Shown here piece by piece: positions 58,687 to 64,000 of a stretch of DNA of 64,000 nt (positions within the stretch are counted from its first letter, which is position 1; the number at the start of each line of letters is the position of its first letter). The position numbers and the translations under genes were made by a program. The DNA is from Carnegiea gigantea (lineage: Eukaryota; Streptophyta; Magnoliopsida; Caryophyllales; Cactaceae), in assembly GCA_029747015.1 (NCBI GenBank), contig JAKOGI010000578.1, positions 62,001 through 126,000 on the forward strand. The letters are read 5' to 3'. The notes below the pieces were generated by a model. That model saw nothing but the letters and a program-made list of their open reading frames with translations. It made no database searches and was not told where the DNA came from.

Positions 58687-60653
58687 AAAAACTCAACGGC
58701 TACACGCCGGAGTCTACAACTCTACGGGCCACACGCTCGGAGTACACAGAGCCTTTCTAATGTTCATAAACCTTACAAAAAGATGATTAATTACATAACC
58801 TTACAATCATAATCGACATTACATAACGATATCATAAACATAGTAATACAGTCCAAGCAAGTCCACTCTGGGTGCTCTATGCATCAGTCACATGCCTGTG
58901 GGTCTGGGAAAAAGGGGAAAAGTAATGGGAATGAGCAACCACCGCTCAGTGAGTAAACCCTCTCTCCTAAAACATACGTAAAATACATATTAACTTACGA
59001 AAGCTTTTGTAATTCATTTTAGTTGAAGAGCTTCCACATAATACATCATATTCGAACCATAACCGAGCGAAGGCATAGTCATACCAAAAAGCTTAACTTT
59101 AGAAGAAACTATAATGCATTGACTTAACATAATAAAGGTACGTAAACCCAGAAACACTGCATAAAAGGGATTTTACACATAAGTTTCACTTACTGAAAAT
59201 CATACATAGTAATTTATTCACGTAAATGAGAAGATTAGACTCTTAGAGGTACTTTATTACTGCCATCCCTAGTCGGCCAAACTCGAGCGGCAACATACGC
59301 CTATCCGGACAGACATCATGCTATGCTGAGACGTAATTTTCATACTTAGACTTCAGGCGGGAATCAAACCACCATCCCTGAATCTATCATAACATAACTT
59401 ATGTGATACCAGGCACGAACTAAGCCACCATCCCTAGGTCTCAGACTTAAGCTTAAAGTTTCTAGAGTCGCTCCTCGATGTATACATAACATAACATAAT
59501 CATTCATACACATACATACTTATTCATATATATGTCTTAGAAACTTACAACACTCATACACATACATACTTAGTAAACAACATGCTTATACTTATTCACA
59601 TATATATGTGCATATATTTTGAAGTCATAACATAAAAAATAGAGCCTAAGCCTTACATTAGGATCCCTGAATCGCATAAAAGTACAAAAGAACACCAAAC
59701 ACTCAACGGCTATACGCCGGAGTCCACAACTCTACGGGCCACACGCTCGGAGTACACAGAGCCTTTCTAATGTTCATAAACCTTACAAAAAGATAATTAA
59801 TTACATAACCTTACAATTATACGACATTACATAACGATATCATAAACATAGTAATACAGTCCAAGCAAGTCCACTCTGGGTGCTCTATGCATCAGTCACA
59901 TGCCTGTGGGTCTGGGAAAAAGGGGAAAAGTAATGGGAATGAGTAACCACCGCTCAGTGAGTAAACCCTCTCTCCTAAAACATACTTAAAATACATATTA
60001 ACTTATGAAAGCTTTTGTAATTCATTTTAGTTGAAGGGCTTTCACATAATACATCATATTCGAACCATAACCGAGCGAAGGAATAGTCATACCAAAAAGC
60101 TTAACTTTAGAAGAAACTATAATGCATTGACTTAACATAATGAAGGTACGTAAACCCAGAAACACTGCATAAAAGGGATTTTACACATAAGTTTCACTTA
60201 CCGAAAATCATACATAGTAATTTATTCACATAAATAAGGAGACTAGACTCTTAGAGGTACTTTATTACTGCCATCCCGAGTCGACCAAACTTGAGCGGCA
60301 ACATACACCTATCCGAACAGACATCATGCTATGCTGAAATGTAATTTTTATACTTAGACTTCAGGCGGGAATCAAACCACCATCCCTGAATCTATCATAA
60401 CATAACTCATGTGATACCAGGCAGGAACTAAGCCACCACCCCTAGGTCTCAAACTTAAGCTTAAAGTTTCTAGAGTCGCTCCTCGATGTATACATAACAT
60501 AACATAATCATTCATACACTTACATACTTATTCATATATATGTCTTAGAAACTTACAACACTCATACACATACATACTTAGTAAACAACATGCTTATACT
60601 TATTCACATATATATGTGCATATATTTTGAAGTCATAACATAAAAAACATAAT
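58634..60653 (-). repeat. ~1010-bp tandem duplication inside long LTR-B
   Basis: 58634-59643 and 59644-60653 match along their length with scattered substitutions and small indels. Each copy has the twin stem-loop module (58690-58747 and 59701-59757) and the CAGGGATGGTGG stem-loop pair (about 59350-59445 and 60358-60455). More diverged than the 414-bp triplication, so older. Confidence 0.93.
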
Positions 60654-60844
60654 CCTCTTGCAACTTTAACTTTTAGGTAAACAACAAGAAAAGCCTCTTA
60701 AAAATCATGGTGAGTCTACTAACTCACGATTCAAAACTTGGATAGTTAACCAGCATGTACTCTAAAGCTAGGATTCGTAAATAATCACCTTCAGTTGCCC
60801 TTTTTACGCTCATTTCAATCTCTCAAACGCAAAAGGATGAACAT

Positions 60845-61510
60845 GATACAAGCCAAATTTGCTAACTCATAAATCGACTTCGTGAATAGCTTAAAAGCTT
60901 TTCATAATCATAATAAATTTTCTAACATGTAAACTAACTTCGTAAAATACATTTACTAATTCATAAAACGACTTCGTTTCTAACTTAAAAGTTTCGTACA
61001 AATGTAATTAGTTTGCTAAATTGTAAAACGATTTCGTTTTCAACTTAAAAGCTTCTTAATGACGTAATACATTTGTTAGTTTGTAAAACAACTTCATTTT
61101 AAACTTACAAGCTTCTTATAAATGAAATAAGGTCTGTTAACATGTAAATCGGCTTCATAAATAACTTAAAGACTTTTTATAAACGTAAAATGTTTACTAA
61201 ATCGTATAACGACTTAGTTTGTAACTTAAATGCTTCGTATAAATGTAATAGGGTTGCTAAACCATAAAACGACTTTGTTTTCAACTTAGACGCTTCGTAT
61301 AGACGTATTAAGTTTACTAAATCGTAAAACGATTTCGTTTTCAACTTAGAAGCTACATATAAATGTAATAAGGTTGCTAAATCATAAAACGACTTCGTTT
61401 TCGACTTAAAAACTTCTTATAAATGTAAAACGATTGTTAACTCATAAAACGACTTCACTTTTTAGCTAAAAAGCTTCTTTTAAACATATAACGTTTACTA
61501 AATCATAGAT
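60845..61510 (-). repeat. LTR-B minisatellite, ~60-bp unit
   Basis: About 11 units, collinear with 29530-30190 and inverted relative to 27440-27935. Confidence 0.85.
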
Positions 61511-63180
61511 CGAAACTCGTTTGAGAGATAACGTGCTTAGTTAACATTTAATTCAAAATCGAAATGCATTTGAGACTTAAATACTTAGTTAGCAATAAAT
61601 GCAAGCTAGATTCGTTTGAAAATTCCATTTTGAAACTCAAGATGGGCGTAAAAATAAACTAATGGTTTAAAATATTTCCAAACTTGCTATCATTCAAAAA
61701 CCTAAAGCACTTGGCTCGTTTATGAGGCAAACATCACTTTATAAATCCTTTATGTAAATGCTTCTTGAAACGTAATGGTTTTACTACCTTTTGACTCGAA
61801 ACTTCATAAAGACTTAAGTTTGACCAAAATCTACCTTGAGGCCAACTTAGGAAGTAGTGGGTTTTCAAACGCATTGACCCTAGACTAGGTAACCCAAGCT
61901 TGTTCGAATGAAATAATTAGTATTTGCAAACTTCTTAAAACCAAGCTTGAATGTACACCAAAACAATAAAGACTTCGTTTCCTTTTAAACCACCCTCTTG
62001 TGTCCCAAACGATTTTCAATGCTAACAGGTTTGATGTTAAAATCGAAAGCAACTTTAGAGAGTCATATACAGTTCTAAATCATGAAAGCCACCATTTTAA
62101 AACAACAGGCAACCTTTCAAGAACAGATTGGTTTTGCCCTGGCATAACAAAAGCTTAATTCATTTGTTTGTCCACACATACAATCGAATTCGTACGACAA
62201 CAATCCAATCTACCAATTCAGTAAACTGATTCGTATAATTATTATTCGAAATCCATAAAATAGGAGGGATTAAGGGTTTAGCCACCTCGAATCCAAGCTA
62301 TATGCGTGCAAATTGACTAGATTGAAGCTAAATTCGAACTCCACACACCCAGAAAATCTGCTGTCTTCGTGTGAGGTTCGAACACCACCAAACCAGAAAC
62401 CCTAACTCAATTTTCCTGAGAAAATTAAGTGCAGTCAGGCACAACTGGAAGGGGATAAAGCAAGGATTCAATTTATAGAGGCAAGAGTGTTCGAATCTCA
62501 CCGTGCATGCGCCGAATTTGCCGGGTGTTCGGCCGATCCTTCGCCAAAATCAGCCGTGCCTATGCCCGAATTTTGGGTCAGCCACGCGTAGGAGGCTGGC
62601 TGGCTCTTGGGTTGGTTAGGTTGGGGCTCGGTTTTGCCGGTCGTGGTGCGTGCAAGGAGGAGAAGCGAAGGAGGAGATGAGGAACAGGGAAGCAGAGCAA
62701 TGTCGGGAAGAAGAAGAAGAAGAAGAAAGAGGAAAGAGAGAGAGCTCGGGGGGGTTCGTTGCTCCAGTCCTTTTTAGACACACTTCTCTTTTCCCCCCCC
62801 TTCTACTAATCCCACACACCTGCAGCCCACTGATTAATATTATTCGAATTCCCGACTCTTAATCCTAAACTGAATCCTAAACATAATCGTAGGTCAGCTT
62901 ACCTGCCCATGAATGTATTAAGGATCGATTTAGTAAATTATAAAACTATTACCAGGGTTCAATAATCTGATCGTATTTGGGAATCGCTTTGGTTGGAGCT
63001 TCAAAAAATCGAAGGCTATTCAAGTTATATTACTTTAGACAATTTATTTTTGGGTTTCTGAAGTTGGATGATAACTTGGGCAATATGGCAGTTGTAGGTT
63101 GACGGATACTAAAATAAAATTTTCTAACCCAACAGGCATAATATTAATTAAGCAAGTATGACAAAACTCCGGCTCTCACA

Positions 63181-63242
63181 TTTCTCCCCTACTTATAAAA
63201 AGTTTCGTCCTCGAAACTTATACGCTTTGGTCACATGACTGG
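63181..63242 (-). other. Polypurine tract and 3' interior end of B-type element
   Basis: On the minus strand GTTTCGAGGACGAAACTTTT, then TATAAGTAGGGGAGAAA and the LTR-B start. Same as 38475-38522. It breaks off at about 63242 at a TRIM LTR. Confidence 0.85.
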
Positions 63243-63655
63243 GGTTGAGGAGAACGAACCACGCCTTATAAGCGTGGGGAAACCTCAACCCATCGAGGTG
63301 CCCTTTGAGGATAAAACCATGAGGGGTGCACTGGACTCAGGGTGAGCGTGCCCTGGTGTGAGCTGTGTAGCCCCAAAGCAGACAATACCTCGATGGCGGG
63401 TGGTCGTGGGCTGTTACAATGGTATCAGAGCCATGGACCCGACCCGGTGTGCCAGCGAAGATGCTGAGCCACTGAGAGGAGGGTGGATGAAGGTATCCCA
63501 TATCAGGAGTTGAGGAGAACGAACCACGTCTTATAAGTGTGGGGAAACCTCAACCCATTGAGTCGCCTTTTGAGGACAAAACCATGAGGGATGCACTGAA
63601 CTCAGGGTAAGCGTGCCCTGGTGTGAGCTATGTAGCCCCAAAGCGGACAATACCT
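63243..63655 (+). repeat. TRIM LTRs T15 and T16 with interior, plus orientation
   Basis: T15 63243-63418 (first ~20 bases missing), interior 63419-63487 with ATGGTATCAGAGCC primer site and GAGAGGAGGGTGGA purine tract, T16 63488 to about 63655, truncated at its end. Confidence 0.88.
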
Positions 63656-64000
63656 CGCTTGGAGTAAACCAAACAGAATAGTTCTTTAATACATAACCTA
63701 TTGGGACTTAATAGTCAGAATTTAAGAAAACTTACATGGCATATGTGCCACAATTACAGAGCTAGGCTTTGGACTTAACCTTAGGCTAGGAGAGGTAGTA
63801 TTTTCTTAGTTCCTGGAGCACAACGGACAGAGTTTCCTCTGAAAACTAACCATTTCCCCAGGCCTAAGCCTTACATTGAGATCCCTGAATTGCATAAAAG
63901 TATAAAAGAACACCCAAAACTCAACGGCTACACAACGGAGTCCACAACTCTACGGGCCACACGCCCGGAATACACAGAGCCTTTCTAAAGTTCATAAACC
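63656..64000 (-). repeat. LTR-A/C fragment and LTR-B end fragment
   Basis: About 36 bp (63656-63691) match the GGAGTACACCAAACAGAATAG part of LTR-A/C. From 63692 the sequence is LTR-B again (minus), with the twin stem-loop module at 63919-63975, running off the window. The LTR end itself is missing. Confidence 0.82.

Larger units (their letters stand above)
57546..63180 (-). repeat. Long LTR-B, minus orientation, ~5.6 kb including duplications
   Basis: Start TGTGAGAGCCGGAG (63180, read leftward), end GGGTGCTACA (57546). After removing two extra 414-bp copies and one extra ~1010-bp copy, about 3.8 kb remains. Order from the start: GA/GC-rich block (62580-62860), middle sequence (61530-62300), 60-bp minisatellite (60845-61510), TA-rich remnant, CAGGGATGGTGG stem-loop pair, twin stem-loops, end block. 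Its polypurine tract and interior end lie at 63181-63242. ORFs in 62578-62862 are antisense and sense readings of the GA-rich block; not genes. Confidence 0.88.

Overview
This is nuclear DNA from a flowering plant. It holds one intact-looking intron-containing gene, a six-exon cyclic-nucleotide-gated channel of plant CNGC group III, surrounded by LTR retrotransposons that use initiator tRNA-Met primer sites. I cannot name the species. Very long LTRs (about 4-5.6 kb) and stacked elements suggest a large, repeat-rich genome.

Layout. 1-8365: a chromovirus-like Ty3/gypsy element folded back on itself. Its two ~1.57 kb LTRs are inverted and the gag-pol interior is split inside pol, with half on each strand. 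The split carries a 5-bp duplication at both LTR outer ends, the expected signature of self-integration. 8366-8663: a 282-bp LTR with a tRNA-Met primer site and an internal 5S rRNA-type promoter (Cassandra-like). 8664-14290: the CNGC gene and its flanks, the only host gene recognised. 14291-17431: decayed Tat/Retand-type gypsy remnants, cut by a Ty1/copia element (17432-22472) that lacks most of integrase and RT and has no 3' LTR here.

22473-64000 is almost entirely LTR sequence. Four families recur: a TRIM (196-bp LTR, about 69-bp interior, about 16 LTR copies); LTR-A (~4 kb, three copies, with non-coding LARD-like interiors); LTR-B (long form with minisatellites, and a shortened 1.37 kb form flanking a gag-only TR-GAG element); and LTR-C (two inverted copies related to A and B). 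LTR-A and LTR-C form large inverted pairs around a centre near 40 kb. TRIM LTRs are also joined in inverted pairs, and a 414-bp block spanning two opposed primer sites is triplicated.

The most interesting signals are the self-integration scar, the 5S-promoter LTR joined to a gypsy coding region, and two families of small stem-loops in the LTRs. These stem-loops keep their unpaired parts while their stems change by paired substitutions, which suggests selection on RNA or cruciform structure. Coordinates of degenerate repeat edges are good to roughly 10-30 bp. LTR ends given to the base were read from TG/CA ends next to primer sites or polypurine tracts.
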